Positions 7,278-17,600 are shown, counted from the first letter of the stretch. The stretch is 64,000 nucleotides of DNA from JBLHKW01 sp047618565 (GCA_047618565.1 JBLHKW010000001.1:114700-178699); one strand, 5' to 3'. The notes: a model not told the origin generated them from the letters alone. A program made the numbers and translations.

Positions 7278-8711
7278 CTACTCGGGGTCCTGGCTGGGTT
7301 CGTCGTCCTCGCCGGGCTCGCGCAACGCGTAGCCCAGGGCCTGGAAGGAACGGATGAACTTGCGGTCGAGGCCGCGGCCAGGGACGATCGACTCCGTCGA
7401 CTCCCGGAACCAATCGTCGTCGCTGGCCACCGTCTGGGGCGGATGATCGGCGCGCCAGTCTTCCTTCAGCATGCGCTCCAGATCGACGCCCCGTCCCACC
7501 TTGGGCCAGTGGTCCGGGACGGGCTCCTGCATCAGGTGCAAGACGAGCGGCGCCACGTCGAGCAATCCGCCCATCATGCTCTGCCGCACCTTGGGGATCA
7601 TGTTGCCAAGCTGGCGTATCTCGGGCCCCATGGCGGCGATCACGCCGACGACGTCTCCTGCATGGTTGCCGGTCACGGGGCGCTCGGGATCGTTGCGCGC
7701 GATATCGAAGACCCGCATCCCGTGATCGGAAAGGACGATGATGTTGGCGTTGTCCGGAGCGGCGTCGACGATCGTTCCAACCAGGCGGTCAGCCTCCTCG
7801 TAAGCGAGGTTGACGTAGTCGGCGAAGTCGGAGCGTTTAGGCTCGGATATCTTAATGTTGAAATCCTGCGGCCGATGGCTGCTCCAGAAGCGGTGGCCGG
7901 CAACGTCCGGCAGCGCCATGTAGACCATGTTCAGGTCGGCCGGCTCCGTGCGCAGGAGCTCGGCCGCGATGGCCGCGAAGGAGAGGTCGGCTGCGTAGGT
8001 CCAACCCAGCACCGAGACGGAGTCGGTGCTGACCTTGTCGAGCATCGTCGGCTGCGGAAAGCGCTTCCAGAGTCGTGATCGGATCTCCTGCGCGTCGCGC
8101 GCGAAGATCATCAGGGGCCGTGTGCGCTCGACAAGTTCGGCCGGGAAGGTCTGATCGCGGAGCTTCTCCCAGGTTCCGGGCTTCCAGACGACGCTGGCCT
8201 GGGCCTGCGCGGCGTAGCTCGCGACCATGTTTCCGTTGACGGGTTCTGCGGGCCAGGTCACCCACCAGCCGACGCAGTTGACCGTGCGATCGCGCTGCGA
8301 TGCGATGTTCCAGAGAGCGGGCACCTTGCGCGCGTTGCTCGTGAACGGGTGGTCGTTCGTATCCTGGAAGTCCACGATTCCGTGCTTCTCCAGCGGCTGG
8401 CCCGTGGCGATCGTCGTCCACAGAACCGGCGACAGGGTCGGGCTCATCGTGCGTAGCCTGCCGATGGTGCCCTTGTCCGCAAAGCGCTGGAAATTTGGCA
8501 AGCGGCCCGCCTGCAACAGATCGTCGAGCACCTTCGGGTCCAGGCCATCGACCCCGATCACGACAACCGGGTTGACGGTGCCGACCTGGGTCGCGGGCTC
8601 CGTGGCCGGGCTGCAGGCAATGCTCGCAAGCCATGTGCCGGCGAGCAGGACGAGGCCGGGCCCGCACGTGGGGGCCAGACGCCGGGCGCGGAGCGGAGCT
8701 GCGGGTTTCAT
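7278..8711 (-). CDS. Alkaline phosphatase superfamily (type I phosphodiesterase/nucleotide pyrophosphatase) lipoprotein
   Basis: The start at 8711 gives 477 residues with a lipoprotein-type signal (GLVLLAGTWLASIAC); the frame extends to 8765 but the extra N-terminus is not signal-like. VVVIGVDGLDPKVLDDLLQAGRLPNFQRF is the metal-binding start of the phosphodiesterase family, with TMSPTLSPVLWTTIATG carrying the nucleophile Thr region. IIVLSDHGM and the later TGNHAGDVVGVIAAMGP supply further metal ligands. It should hydrolyse a phosphodiester, phosphonate or pyrophosphate bond at the cell surface; the substrate is unknown. The next gene upstream on this strand is a second member of the same superfamily (8855-10375), so the two may serve one degradative function. 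Confidence 0.85.
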   Translation of the reverse strand: MKPAAPLRARRLAPTCGPGLVLLAGTWLASIACSPATEPATQVGTVNPVVVIGVDGLDPKVLDDLLQAGRLPNFQRFADKGTIGRLRTMSPTLSPVLWTTIATGQPLEKHGIVDFQDTNDHPFTSNARKVPALWNIASQRDRTVNCVGWWVTWPAEPVNGNMVASYAAQAQASVVWKPGTWEKLRDQTFPAELVERTRPLMIFARDAQEIRSRLWKRFPQPTMLDKVSTDSVSVLGWTYAADLSFAAIAAELLRTEPADLNMVYMALPDVAGHRFWSSHRPQDFNIKISEPKRSDFADYVNLAYEEADRLVGTIVDAAPDNANIIVLSDHGMRVFDIARNDPERPVTGNHAGDVVGVIAAMGPEIRQLGNMIPKVRQSMMGGLLDVAPLVLHLMQEPVPDHWPKVGRGVDLERMLKEDWRADHPPQTVASDDDWFRESTESIVPGRGLDRKFIRSFQALGYALREPGEDDEPSQDPE

Positions 8712-8854
8712 CGGCGGTCGTCGGCTTGAAGCATCAGGGGCGGGGCGCGATGGGCTGTCGAGCATAGATCGTACGCTCCCTGCCGCCAGCCGTCGACCGC
8801 CGGGCTAGCCCGATCTATTCATGACCACGCGGACGAAATACCACGAACGGCCTG

Positions 8855-10375
8855 CTAGCGGCGCTCGGACTCGCACGACTCGGCCCCGATGAGCACGTCT
8901 GTCCGCTCCTCGTCCGTGCCGACGTAGCCGAGGGAGGCCAGGTTCTCGGCGACGGCGGCATCCTCATGGACACTCCATCCAGTCAGGCCGCCCGGACGGC
9001 CGCGGAACTGCAAGAGCTGCGCGCGCATGCTATCGCGCACCAGGGGTCGATCGAGCAACCGATCGACGCTCTCGGTCGGGTCCTCGTCGATCCCATAGAG
9101 CTCCTCGCAGTGCAGGCGGAAGCCGCGCTGGAAGCGCTCGAAGGGCGGTTTTTTGGGGTGTGCTCCACGCGGGTTGAGCACGTACTTGTGCTCCGCATCG
9201 CGCACGGTCCAGATCAGATCCTGCCACTCGGAATAGACGTGCTGGCGCGGAGGCGCAGGGTCGTCGGATGCGAGGGATCGCGCCAGGGACACGCCCTCGA
9301 GCTCGTCCGGAACGTCTTCGCCAAGCCAGGTCAGCAGCGTCGGGACCAGATCCAGGCTCTGTACCAGGGGCTCGAACGTCGTGTCCACCGGCAGTCTTCC
9401 CGGCCAGCGCACGATCCAGGGCACTCGCAGCGTGCCGTCGTAGATCGAGTTGCCGTGGTAGTAGTAGGCTCCATGGTCAGCCAGCTCCTCACCATGGTCA
9501 GCGGTGAGGATCACGAGCGTCTCCTCGGCCAGGCCGCGCGCGTCCAGGGTCTCGAGCAGCTTGCCCACGAGGGAGTCGGCGGCGCGAACGCCTCCATCGT
9601 AGAGGCCGATGACATAACGATGATCCGCGGGATCGAGGGGCGTTTCCGTGACGGCCGCGTGGCCCAGTCGTGTGTCGATCTTGCGCCAGTCGGGCTGGCC
9701 CTGGCGGCCGAGCAACGGCCCCGCGTAGTCACCGGTGAAGAGGCGGTCGAAGGGCGGGGGCGGGGTGTAGGGTTGATGGACGTCGTACAGGTGGACCCAG
9801 CAGAAAAAGGGCCGCTCGTCATCGGGGGAGCGCGAACTCAGCCATTCGATGGCCTTGCTCGTCACGAACGCGTCCGAGTCAGCTTGCTGCACGAGTCGCT
9901 TCTTCTTGCCGGACACGAGCTCGTCAGTGCCCTGGGCTGGATGTCCGAGCGGGCTGGCCGGCAAGCGCGAGAGGAAGGCGCTCGTGCGGTATCCGAGTGC
10001 CGACATGCGCTCGCTCAGGGTCGTCTGCGTTCCGGCGAACGGCTGACCGTTCTCGCGCACACCGTGCATCGATGGGTACTTGCCGACCATCAACGAGCAC
10101 AGTGAGGGCGCGGTCTGCCCGCGCGGGACGAAGCACTGCTCGAAGCGCACTCCCTGGCGCGCGAAGGCATCGATCGCAGGGCTCACGGGCTCGGCGTAGG
10201 GCGAATAGCCGTAGCACCCGAGGTGGTCCGCGCGCAGGGTGTCGATGGTGATCATCAACACCGGCGGCCTGGGGCCGGGAAGCGCGCTGTCAGATGCGGC
10301 GCTGCAGGCGGCCAGGACATGGGCCAGGAGGCATGCCACCCACGGGGACAGCGGGTGCGAGAATGGGCGCGGCAT
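8855..10375 (-). CDS. Sulfatase-like lipoprotein lacking the formylglycine cysteine
   Basis: The start at 10375 gives 506 residues with a lipobox signal (HVLAAC). LMITIDTLRADHLGCYGY opens a sulfatase-type alkaline phosphatase fold, and ILTADHGEELADHG supplies the second metal site. Where sulfatases have CxPSR, this protein reads QTAPSLCSLMVGKYPS, so Thr88 stands at the nucleophile position and the conserved Arg is Leu. A Thr nucleophile is used by phosphoethanolamine and phosphoglycerol transferases of the same fold, so it may be a phosphotransferase or phosphodiesterase rather than a sulfatase. HLYDVHQPYTPPPPF is the usual mid-protein metal/substrate segment. The C-terminus resembles the sulfatase C-terminal subdomain. 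Confidence 0.85.
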   Translation of the reverse strand: MPRPFSHPLSPWVACLLAHVLAACSAASDSALPGPRPPVLMITIDTLRADHLGCYGYSPYAEPVSPAIDAFARQGVRFEQCFVPRGQTAPSLCSLMVGKYPSMHGVRENGQPFAGTQTTLSERMSALGYRTSAFLSRLPASPLGHPAQGTDELVSGKKKRLVQQADSDAFVTSKAIEWLSSRSPDDERPFFCWVHLYDVHQPYTPPPPFDRLFTGDYAGPLLGRQGQPDWRKIDTRLGHAAVTETPLDPADHRYVIGLYDGGVRAADSLVGKLLETLDARGLAEETLVILTADHGEELADHGAYYYHGNSIYDGTLRVPWIVRWPGRLPVDTTFEPLVQSLDLVPTLLTWLGEDVPDELEGVSLARSLASDDPAPPRQHVYSEWQDLIWTVRDAEHKYVLNPRGAHPKKPPFERFQRGFRLHCEELYGIDEDPTESVDRLLDRPLVRDSMRAQLLQFRGRPGGLTGWSVHEDAAVAENLASLGYVGTDEERTDVLIGAESCESERR

Positions 10376-10472
10376 GCGGCGCGCGACGGGCTCCGGGAGC
10401 ATCGTCAGATTCTACTGGGGATGCTGCCACCTCCATACCCCCTGGCGCTGAAGCACCTTTATCAAGGGCCTG

Positions 10473-10900
10473 CTACAGCCAGGGCCAGGTGACGCGCAAC
10501 TGGACCAGGTAAAATCGCTGTTCAAGAGGGTCCGGCTGGATGATCTGGGCAATCCGAACGAGATTCCGGTGACCGCACTCGGAACCCGATGGAGGACGCG
10601 CAGTCGGACCTGGTTCTCCATCTCGGTGTCGACGTACTGCTCGGGCTGGAGCAGCATCTCGGTCACGTGCGTCGCCTGTTGCGAGACCAGGCTCAACGGC
10701 CGCTCATCGACCGTGCGCCAGGTCTGATCGGCCACATGCCATAGCTGCACCAGTTGCTTTCCATCCATCCGGTCGGCGCCCGCCTCGACCGCGATGTCGA
10801 AGCGCGCGGGGAGGTCGCCGTTCAGCTGGAACGTGGTCTCGATGGAGCACTCGGTCAGGATCTGCCATCCGGGGCAGAGCGCATCGCGAGGGTGGCGTCA
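10473..10900 (-). pseudogene. Out-of-frame C-terminal domain of the sugar-dehydrogenase-like gene
   Basis: The propeller gene's frame stops at 10855, but protein-like sequence continues in a second frame (GWQILTECSIETTFQLNG, then RMDGKQLVQLWHVADQTW, VTEMLLQPEQYVDTEMENQ). It then moves to a third frame near 10560 (NLVRIAQIIQPDPLEQRF, then VTWPWL and TAG at 10473-10475). Both changes are of the same sense and are each explained by one missing base; the first can be placed at the CCCC run just before the stop. The rebuilt domain of about 140 residues looks like a beta-sandwich attached to the propeller. Mutation or sequencing error are both possible. Confidence 0.6.
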
Positions 10901-12198
10901 TCCGCGAACTCCAGGTCGGCGACAGCTCCTGATTCGATGTTGCCGCGCACCGCCTGCGCGGTCAGCGGCTCGAAGACGTCCACCAGGGGGCGGATGCGGC
11001 GGATGAACCCTCCGCCGTAATCTGCGAGGTACAGGTATCCGTCCGGGCCCATCTGAATCTCGGTGACGAGCCCCAGGCCCGAGCCGAATCGGGCCTGATC
11101 TCGCTCCGCGAGGTCGTCGGCGACGCCGTCGGCCAGGCCTGCGGTGAGGATCAGGTGCTCACGGGCCTGATCGAGTTGGAAGTTGTAAATCTGGCCGTTG
11201 ACCTCGCCGTAGATGAGGTTGTTGCGCAGGTCGGCGGGGAAGCGCTTGGAGTTGAGGAAGCACACGCCCGTGACCCCGGGCGTGGGGAGCACGCTATACT
11301 CCGGGTCGCGGTAGAAGGACCCGGGCAATTGCACGAGGTCGGCCTCGTCCCTTGCGACGTATCCGTTCTTGAGAAAGACCGCGTCCCGTGCATCCGGCCC
11401 TGCGATGAGCCCCCAGCCGCCGTTCATCCCGGACCCGCCGCGGTTGATCTCGTCGTAGACGTCCGGGCCATTATCGCTCCACCACAGTTCGCCGCTCACG
11501 GGGTCGAAGTCCATCCCGAGCGAGTTCCGGAATCCATAGCAGTACCACGCGCGCACATTCAGGTTGGGATGGTCGATGAACGGATTGTCGTGGGGTATCT
11601 CTCCGCCCGGGTGGATGCGAAAGATGCCGCCGGAGCGCGAGGATTCGGCTGTCCCCGAGTTGAGTTCGATGCGGCCGTTGGTCGAGCTACCGCGATGCTT
11701 GTCACCGACCTGGCCGTACAGCATCCCGTCGGGCCCGAAGCGTAGTGTGCCGCCGTTGTGATTGTTGGTGTTGTCCTGGTCGAGGTCATAGGGTGAGGTG
11801 AACACCGGGCCGAAGGGCTCGGTCATGAACTCGCCGTCAAACCTGTAGCGCATGACCTGGCTCCCGCGCCAGCCGCCGCCATCCGTGGAGGCTGTGGTGT
11901 GGTAGTAGTACACGAACCCGTTCGACGCGAAGTCCGGATGGCAGGTGATGCCGAGTGCTCCCTCGGCTGAGGTGATGACATCCAGGGCGATGCTCTGCAC
12001 GAGGCCGTCCTTGATGTACACGACCTCGCCCGTGGCGTTCTCGACCACGAGCATCTCGCCGGGACCGATGAACGTGAATGCCGCGGGACGGGACAGGGCG
12101 CTGCTCCACAGTTCCACACCGATCCGTGCGTCGTCGATGCTCTGCGAGTATGCGGGCACGGACGTCAATGCAAACAGAACGAACGCCGATCGGATCAT
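10855..12198 (-). CDS. PQQ-type sugar dehydrogenase-like beta-propeller, exported
   Basis: The ATG at 12198 is chosen because it begins a good signal peptide (MIRSAFVLFALTSVPAYS). The 447-residue product follows the glucose/sorbosone dehydrogenase fold: GALGITCHPDFASNGFVYYYHT, NHNGGTLRFGPDGMLYGQVGD, RAWYCYGFRNSLGMDFDP and ELWWSDNGPDVYDEINR are the successive blades, with NHNGG and YGFRNS as family hallmarks. Such proteins oxidise soluble aldoses with PQQ or act as non-catalytic propellers; the cofactor cannot be decided here. The frame ends prematurely at 10855 and a C-terminal domain follows out of frame. The 175 bases upstream hold a hairpin at about 12243-12269 and no gene. Confidence 0.8.
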   Translation of the reverse strand: MIRSAFVLFALTSVPAYSQSIDDARIGVELWSSALSRPAAFTFIGPGEMLVVENATGEVVYIKDGLVQSIALDVITSAEGALGITCHPDFASNGFVYYYHTTASTDGGGWRGSQVMRYRFDGEFMTEPFGPVFTSPYDLDQDNTNNHNGGTLRFGPDGMLYGQVGDKHRGSSTNGRIELNSGTAESSRSGGIFRIHPGGEIPHDNPFIDHPNLNVRAWYCYGFRNSLGMDFDPVSGELWWSDNGPDVYDEINRGGSGMNGGWGLIAGPDARDAVFLKNGYVARDEADLVQLPGSFYRDPEYSVLPTPGVTGVCFLNSKRFPADLRNNLIYGEVNGQIYNFQLDQAREHLILTAGLADGVADDLAERDQARFGSGLGLVTEIQMGPDGYLYLADYGGGFIRRIRPLVDVFEPLTAQAVRGNIESGAVADLEFADDATLAMRSAPDGRS

Positions 12199-12373
12199 CG
12201 CCAAAACCTCAAAACACCGGGGAGGACGTGGAAACGATGGAATGTGTGGGTACTTCTTGGTACCGCACATCCCTTCTGACCGCAAGCTGCGACCACGATT
12301 CCGGACGCGCCTCTGCGCGGCCTGTCGGCAATCACGTCTCTCCCCAACGTCTGACCGAGCTCGCTCCCGACCG

Positions 12374-13606
12374 TCAGGCGTCGTCGGCTTCGATCATCTC
12401 GACCAAGCGTGCGACACACTCCGCCACGAAGCTCGGATCCTCTGCGTGCGTGTCGCGCTCGACGATCTCGATCGTGTCGGGCAAGCCCGACTTGAGCGCG
12501 TCGAAGAACGCGGCGTCCGCCAGCGTGTCGCGCAGCGGCCCGTCGGGCATCGCGTAGCTCCCGGTGCCATCCTTGGGGATGAACAGGACCGCCTTGCCGT
12601 GCGTGTGTTGCAGGCGCGAGTTGATGTCAGCCGCGACCCGGGCGAGCTCATCGGCTCGCAGGCGCGGGACGAAGACGACCGGGCTGTGGAAGACGAAGGT
12701 GTGCTCTTTCCACTCTTCAGGCACGGTGTTTGGCTGCACAAGGATGCCCAGGTGCTCGGCGCCACCGGGGCAGAGTACCTGGGGCAGTCCGAGCTTCCCG
12801 GCAACGGTCAGGCGCTCGGGGCCGCCCGCGCGCAGGGCGCCGAAGACCTCATCGGAGATCTCGCCCATGGCGTAGTCGAAGACCGCGCCGATGACGCCCT
12901 CCTTCATCATCTGTTCCATCGCGCGGCCGCCCGAGCCGATGGCGTGGAATACGATCGACTCGTACCCACGCTCGCGAAAGAGCTGGACCGCGTGCAGGGT
13001 CCCGCGCGTCAGCACTCCAAGATTGGATATGCCTATCAATGGCTTGTCGACCCTGTCGGGTTGGGGGACTGCGCCGACCAGGGCCATTCCGTGTGCCGCA
13101 CCCGCCGCGCCGGCCAGGATGCGGCGTGTGAATGAATTGAGGCCGAGGATGTCGCTGACCGAGAACATCATCGTGATGTCCTTGATGCCGACGTACGCCG
13201 CCGTGTCGCCGGAGGCTGCGGTCGACACCATGATCTTGGGGAGTCCGTAGGGCATCGCGCGCATGACAGCGGTACAGGCCGCCGTGCCCTGAAGCCCTCC
13301 GAGGCCGAGTATTCCGTGCAGCTCACCCGCCTTGAACAGGCCTTGCAGGGTGGCGATGGCGCCCGCGATCATCACGGGCGCGGCGGCCTCGCGCGTCGGC
13401 GCCGATAGCAGCTGCGCGAGCTCGGTGCCGCCCGCGCGTGCGATCTCCTCGCGCCCAACGTCCGCGCGGGTGCCGGGTGTATGGATCACACCCATGTCGA
13501 CGATCAGAGCCCGGCTTCCAAGTTGCTCCAGCTGCTCACGCAGGTACTGGGCCTCTTCTGCCTTGGTGTCGAGCGTGGCGAGGACCGCGATGACGTTCAT
13601 GCTCAA
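12374..13606 (-). CDS. UPF0261 / Tm-1 N-terminal-like ATP-binding protein
   Basis: The 410-residue protein matches the UPF0261 family throughout: IAVLATLDTKAEEAQYLREQL at the start, GGLQGTAACTAVMRAMPYGLPKIMVSTAASGDT in the middle, DITMMFSVSDILGLN after it, and VFHAIGSGGRAMEQMM near residue 240. The family corresponds to the N-terminal half of the plant resistance protein Tm-1 and is predicted to bind nucleotide. It overlaps by 4 bases the gene for the TIM-barrel partner (13603-14472), which in plants and fungi is the other half of the same protein. Its reaction is not established. It is cytoplasmic, with no signal peptide. Confidence 0.88.
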   Translation of the reverse strand: MSMNVIAVLATLDTKAEEAQYLREQLEQLGSRALIVDMGVIHTPGTRADVGREEIARAGGTELAQLLSAPTREAAAPVMIAGAIATLQGLFKAGELHGILGLGGLQGTAACTAVMRAMPYGLPKIMVSTAASGDTAAYVGIKDITMMFSVSDILGLNSFTRRILAGAAGAAHGMALVGAVPQPDRVDKPLIGISNLGVLTRGTLHAVQLFRERGYESIVFHAIGSGGRAMEQMMKEGVIGAVFDYAMGEISDEVFGALRAGGPERLTVAGKLGLPQVLCPGGAEHLGILVQPNTVPEEWKEHTFVFHSPVVFVPRLRADELARVAADINSRLQHTHGKAVLFIPKDGTGSYAMPDGPLRDTLADAAFFDALKSGLPDTIEIVERDTHAEDPSFVAECVARLVEMIEADDA

Positions 13607-14472
13607 GCCTCTCCGTCAGTACCAAAGCGCAGGGCAGCGAAGCGAGCTGCGGTCTCCGTGACCGCGCGTTCGATGGGCAGGCGTTCCGTCGATGATCCGG
13701 TCCAGAAGCCATCGCAGCTGGTGTGGTTCAGGATGTACTGTGCATCCTCGGGCGTCTCCATCGCGGCCCCGTGGGCAACCAGCAGGACGTCGGGCGCGAG
13801 AGCGCGCAGCTTCTGGTTGGCCTCTTCCGTGCGCCTGGCCGTTCCCTCGATCGTCTCTCCGGAGTCGTAGCCGGTCAGGCCTCCGCGGGTTGTGCCCGCG
13901 TGGAAGCAGAAGACGTCCGGCTGCGCCTGTTCGACGAGAGCGCAGCTGTCCTCCTCGTCGAAGGCCAGCCCGATGGTCACGAACTCCATCTCCCTGGCGA
14001 GGCGCAGGAACTCGATCTCGGCCTCGAAGGTGATGCCACTTTTGTTCAGGACCCGGTAGATCTGGCTGTCCTTGTCGACGTAGCTGATCGATGGGCCGAT
14101 GTTGGAGACCGACTCGACGCCCATCGCTCTCAGCTCCTCCAGGACCATGCGCATGTCCCGCAGGGGATCGTTGGCGTTCATGCAGGCGCAGACGAAGGCG
14201 TCACCCGTGAGCGCTGGCATGATGTCCTCGCGCGTGTAGTCGAGGGTCTGCTTGTTGGAATCCAGGATGGGCCAGAGCATGGCCATGGTGCCCATTCCAT
14301 TGGCGCGCAGGCGAGCTCCGGAGAAGGTGTTGATGCAGTCGACGCCGGCGCGCTCGAGCAGCTTGGCGACCAGGCCGCTGCCGGCGCTGGCGATCCAGAT
14401 GGGCTGCCCACTGGCACGCTTGCGTGCGAGTTTCTCGAGAATCCGGGTTCGGGATGTGCGGGGGACGATCAC
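13603..14472 (-). CDS. Phosphoenolpyruvate hydrolase-like TIM-barrel protein (Tm-1 C-terminal-like)
   Basis: The 289-residue protein carries the signature of the PEP hydrolase/IGPS-like family: QPIWIASAGSGLVAKLLERAGVDCINTFSGARLRANGMGTMAMLWP at residues ~23-68, SNIGPSISYVD near 123, CFHAGTTRGGLTGYDS near 195 and HGAAMETPEDAQYIL near 235. It is the first gene of a two-gene operon with the UPF0261 protein (ATGA overlap). The joint distribution with UPF0261 and the natural fusion in Tm-1 say the two act as one complex. The substrate remains unknown. It is divergent from the 1990-residue protein, with 162 bases between starts. Confidence 0.88.
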   Translation of the reverse strand: MIVPRTSRTRILEKLARKRASGQPIWIASAGSGLVAKLLERAGVDCINTFSGARLRANGMGTMAMLWPILDSNKQTLDYTREDIMPALTGDAFVCACMNANDPLRDMRMVLEELRAMGVESVSNIGPSISYVDKDSQIYRVLNKSGITFEAEIEFLRLAREMEFVTIGLAFDEEDSCALVEQAQPDVFCFHAGTTRGGLTGYDSGETIEGTARRTEEANQKLRALAPDVLLVAHGAAMETPEDAQYILNHTSCDGFWTGSSTERLPIERAVTETAARFAALRFGTDGEA

Positions 14473-14634
14473 GGGTGCTCGCTGGACGGGGGGAGGGGCT
14501 TCGAGACGTCGATGAGCTTAGCGCCCCGGGAGAGCAAACCCAAACCGGGGCCCGTCGATGTCACCCGTCCGACTCTCCGGTAACATCTCAGGGTCGACCG
14601 ATTTCCTGATCACGAAACACCCTCCATCACGCAC

Positions 14635-17600
14635 ATGCTTGCAGCATTCCGCGCCACGCTTCTGATCTTTCTGGCCCCCCTGCTGGTCTCGGGCGTCGGC
14701 CCGTCCGCGACGCCTGCGGCCAGCGCTGGCCAGGCGCCCCTGGACCCGGGCAAGGGGAACGTGATCTGTCTGCTCGGAAACGCTCTGGCCGAGCGCATGC
14801 AGCACGACGGCTGGCTGGAGACGCGTATTCAGCAGCGCTTTCCCGAGCGCGAGCTACGCGTACGCAACCTTGGGTTCGGTGGCGACGCGATCGACGTGCA
14901 CCAGCGCACGATGAACTTCGGCAAGTTCACTGCGGACGGCATGGAGATGAACCTGGCGAACGAGCGCTTCGTTCCGTGGGACCGCTATCTCGCCCACTGC
15001 GGAGCGGATGTCGTGCTCGCGTTCTTCGGCTACAACGAGTCCTTCGCCGGCGAGAGCGGTCTGGCTGCCTTCCGTGCGAGCTTGAAGGAATTCATTGGCC
15101 ACGTACGTGGCGAGACCTACGCGGGCCATGCTCCGGAGCTGGTTCTGCTCGGGTCGATTCCGCACGAAGGCCCACGGGGCCGTGGCCTGCCCCAGGGACT
15201 TCAGCGCAACGGACGCATTCAGCTCTACAACCGAGCGATGGCCGAGGTGGCGGCAGAGGCGGGTGTGCGCTACATCGACCTGTACGCGCCCATGCTGGCA
15301 GCTTACGGGGTGGCAGAAGGGCCGTTGACGATCAACGGGGCGCACTTGAACGAGGAAGGCAATCGGTATCTGGCGCGTGCGATCGATGCGGCGCTCTTCG
15401 GGGCGAGCTCGCAGACGTCAGTCGGGCAGCCAGCACGCGATGGACTGCGCGTTGCGATCCAGGAGAAGAACCTGTTGTGGTTCGAACGCTACAGGGCGAC
15501 CGATGGCTACAACGTTTACGGTGGCCGTTCGCGCAAGGTCTACGCCAGCGATGGGGACGGCGGTGTGTTCAGCAACTGGGCCGTGCTGCAGCGCGAGATG
15601 GACCACCTCGACGTGCTCGTCGGCAATCGGGATCAGGCCATCTGGCAGCTTGCGCGCGGTGGGCGCCCCGTGCTCGACGACTCGAACGCGCCGCCGCTGA
15701 TCGAGGTCGCGACGAATGCTCGCGGAGACGAGGACGGGGGCATGCACCGGTTTCTCGAGGCGCAGAGTTCCAGGGCACTGGTGACCGCCGCGCCCGGCAT
15801 GCGGGTCGATGTCTTCGCGGACGAACAGCAGTTCCCGGAGCTCGCCAATCCCGTCCAGATGGCCTGGGATGTGCGCGGCCGCCTGTGGGTGGCTGTCTGG
15901 CCCACCTATCCGCACTGGGTGCCGGGTGAGCCCAGGAACGACAAGTTGTTGATTCTGGAGGATGAGGATGGGGACGGGCGCGCCGACACCTGCAAGACGT
16001 TTGCCGGCGACCTGCACAATCCGACCGGCTTCGAATTCTGGAACGGTGGCGTGCTTCTGGCGGCGGCCCCGGATTTGTTGTTTCTGGAGGATACGGACGG
16101 GGACGATCGCGTCGATCGGCGCGAGCGCTTGCTGCACGGGCTGAGCTCCGCGGACACACACCATTCGGCCAACAGCTTCGTACTCGGTCCGGACGGCGCC
16201 CTCTATTTTCAGGAGGGCACCTTTCACCAGTCCCAGGTGGAGAGCATCTACGGCCCGGTCCGCAATCGCGACGGCTGTGTATGGCGCTTTCACCCGCGCA
16301 GCTGGCGCGTCGAGCGCTACATCCCGTACGGATTCGCGAATCCGCACGGCCATGTGTTCGATCGCTGGGGGCAGGACTTCATGACCGACGGGACGGGGAA
16401 CGTGAACTACTACGCGTTGCCATTCTCCGGAGCCCTCCCGGAGCCGCTCAAGCACAGGGGCTACTTCCCGTTCTTCCAGCAGCGCAGCCGACCGTCCGCG
16501 GGCACGGAGATTCTCTCCAGCGGCCATTTTCCAGAGGAGAACCAGCAGAGCTATCTGATCGCCAACGTGATCGGCTTTCAGGGCATCTTCCAGTACCGAA
16601 TCACTGACGATGGGGCGGGCTTCGGGGCCGTCGAGCTGGAACCGATCGTGCAGAGCGAGGAGCGAAACTTCCGGCCCGCCGACATCGAGGTCGGCCCCGA
16701 CGGCGCGCTCTACTTCCTGGACTGGCACAACCCGCTGATCGGACACCTGCAGCACCACCTGCGCGATCCCAGCCGCGACGGTTCGCACGGTCGCGTGTAC
16801 CGCGTGACCTGCGCAGGACGCGACCTGCTGACGCCGCCTGCCATCGCGGGGGAACCGATCGAGTCGCTGCTGGAGCTGTTGCGTTCGCCGGAGGACCGCG
16901 TGCGTTACCGGGCACGCATCGAGCTGAGTGGACGGGACACGGATGAGGTGCTGACCCGTGCGCGCGAGTGGGTGGCGACGCTCGATTCCGAGGATCCGGA
17001 GCTGGAACACCACCTGCTAGAGGCGCTCTGGCTGTACCAGCAGCACGATCGCATGGATCGACCGCTGCTCGAGCGGCTGCTGCGTGCCACGGATGCACGC
17101 GCACGGGCGGCGGCGACGCGTGTGGTACGCAACGGCCGCCACCATCTACCTGATGGGCTGGCGCTCCTCGCGCCGCGCGCCGTCGATGAGCATGCGCGCG
17201 TGCGTCTCGAGGCTGTCGTCGCGGCCAGTTTCTTCGAGTCGGCCCAGGCTGCGGAGGTGGCCCTTTCGGCCCTGTCCCTCGAGACCGACAACTTCCTCGA
17301 CTATGCGCTGGGCGAGACCATCCGTGCCCTCGAGCCGCACTGGCGAGGAGCCCTGCGCGCTGGCGAGTCTCTGAGCGCGGACAACCCGGCCGGGGTGGAG
17401 TACCTGCTGGAGCGCGTGGACGACGAGGAGCTCCTGATGCTTCCACGTATGGCGCCGGTTCACTGGGCGATCCTGACGCGGCACGGCATCGAGCCTGATC
17501 TGCGACGGGATGCGGCCGGGGCCCTGGCGCACGAGACGAACACGAGTCGTGGTTCCGTCGTGCTCGAGGCGCTGGCCCGTGTCGATCGGGACGGAGGAAC

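Noticed and set aside
6807..8078. 423-codon plus-strand frame
   Set aside because: It overlaps the phosphatase gene on the other strand and has no recognisable motif. The phosphatase carries full family signatures.
8846..8857. Third copy of repeat family A at the end of the sulfatase-like gene
   Set aside because: Only about a dozen bases (GAACGGCCTGCTAG) resemble the repeat end and no partner arm is present. It may be a remnant or chance, so it is not listed.
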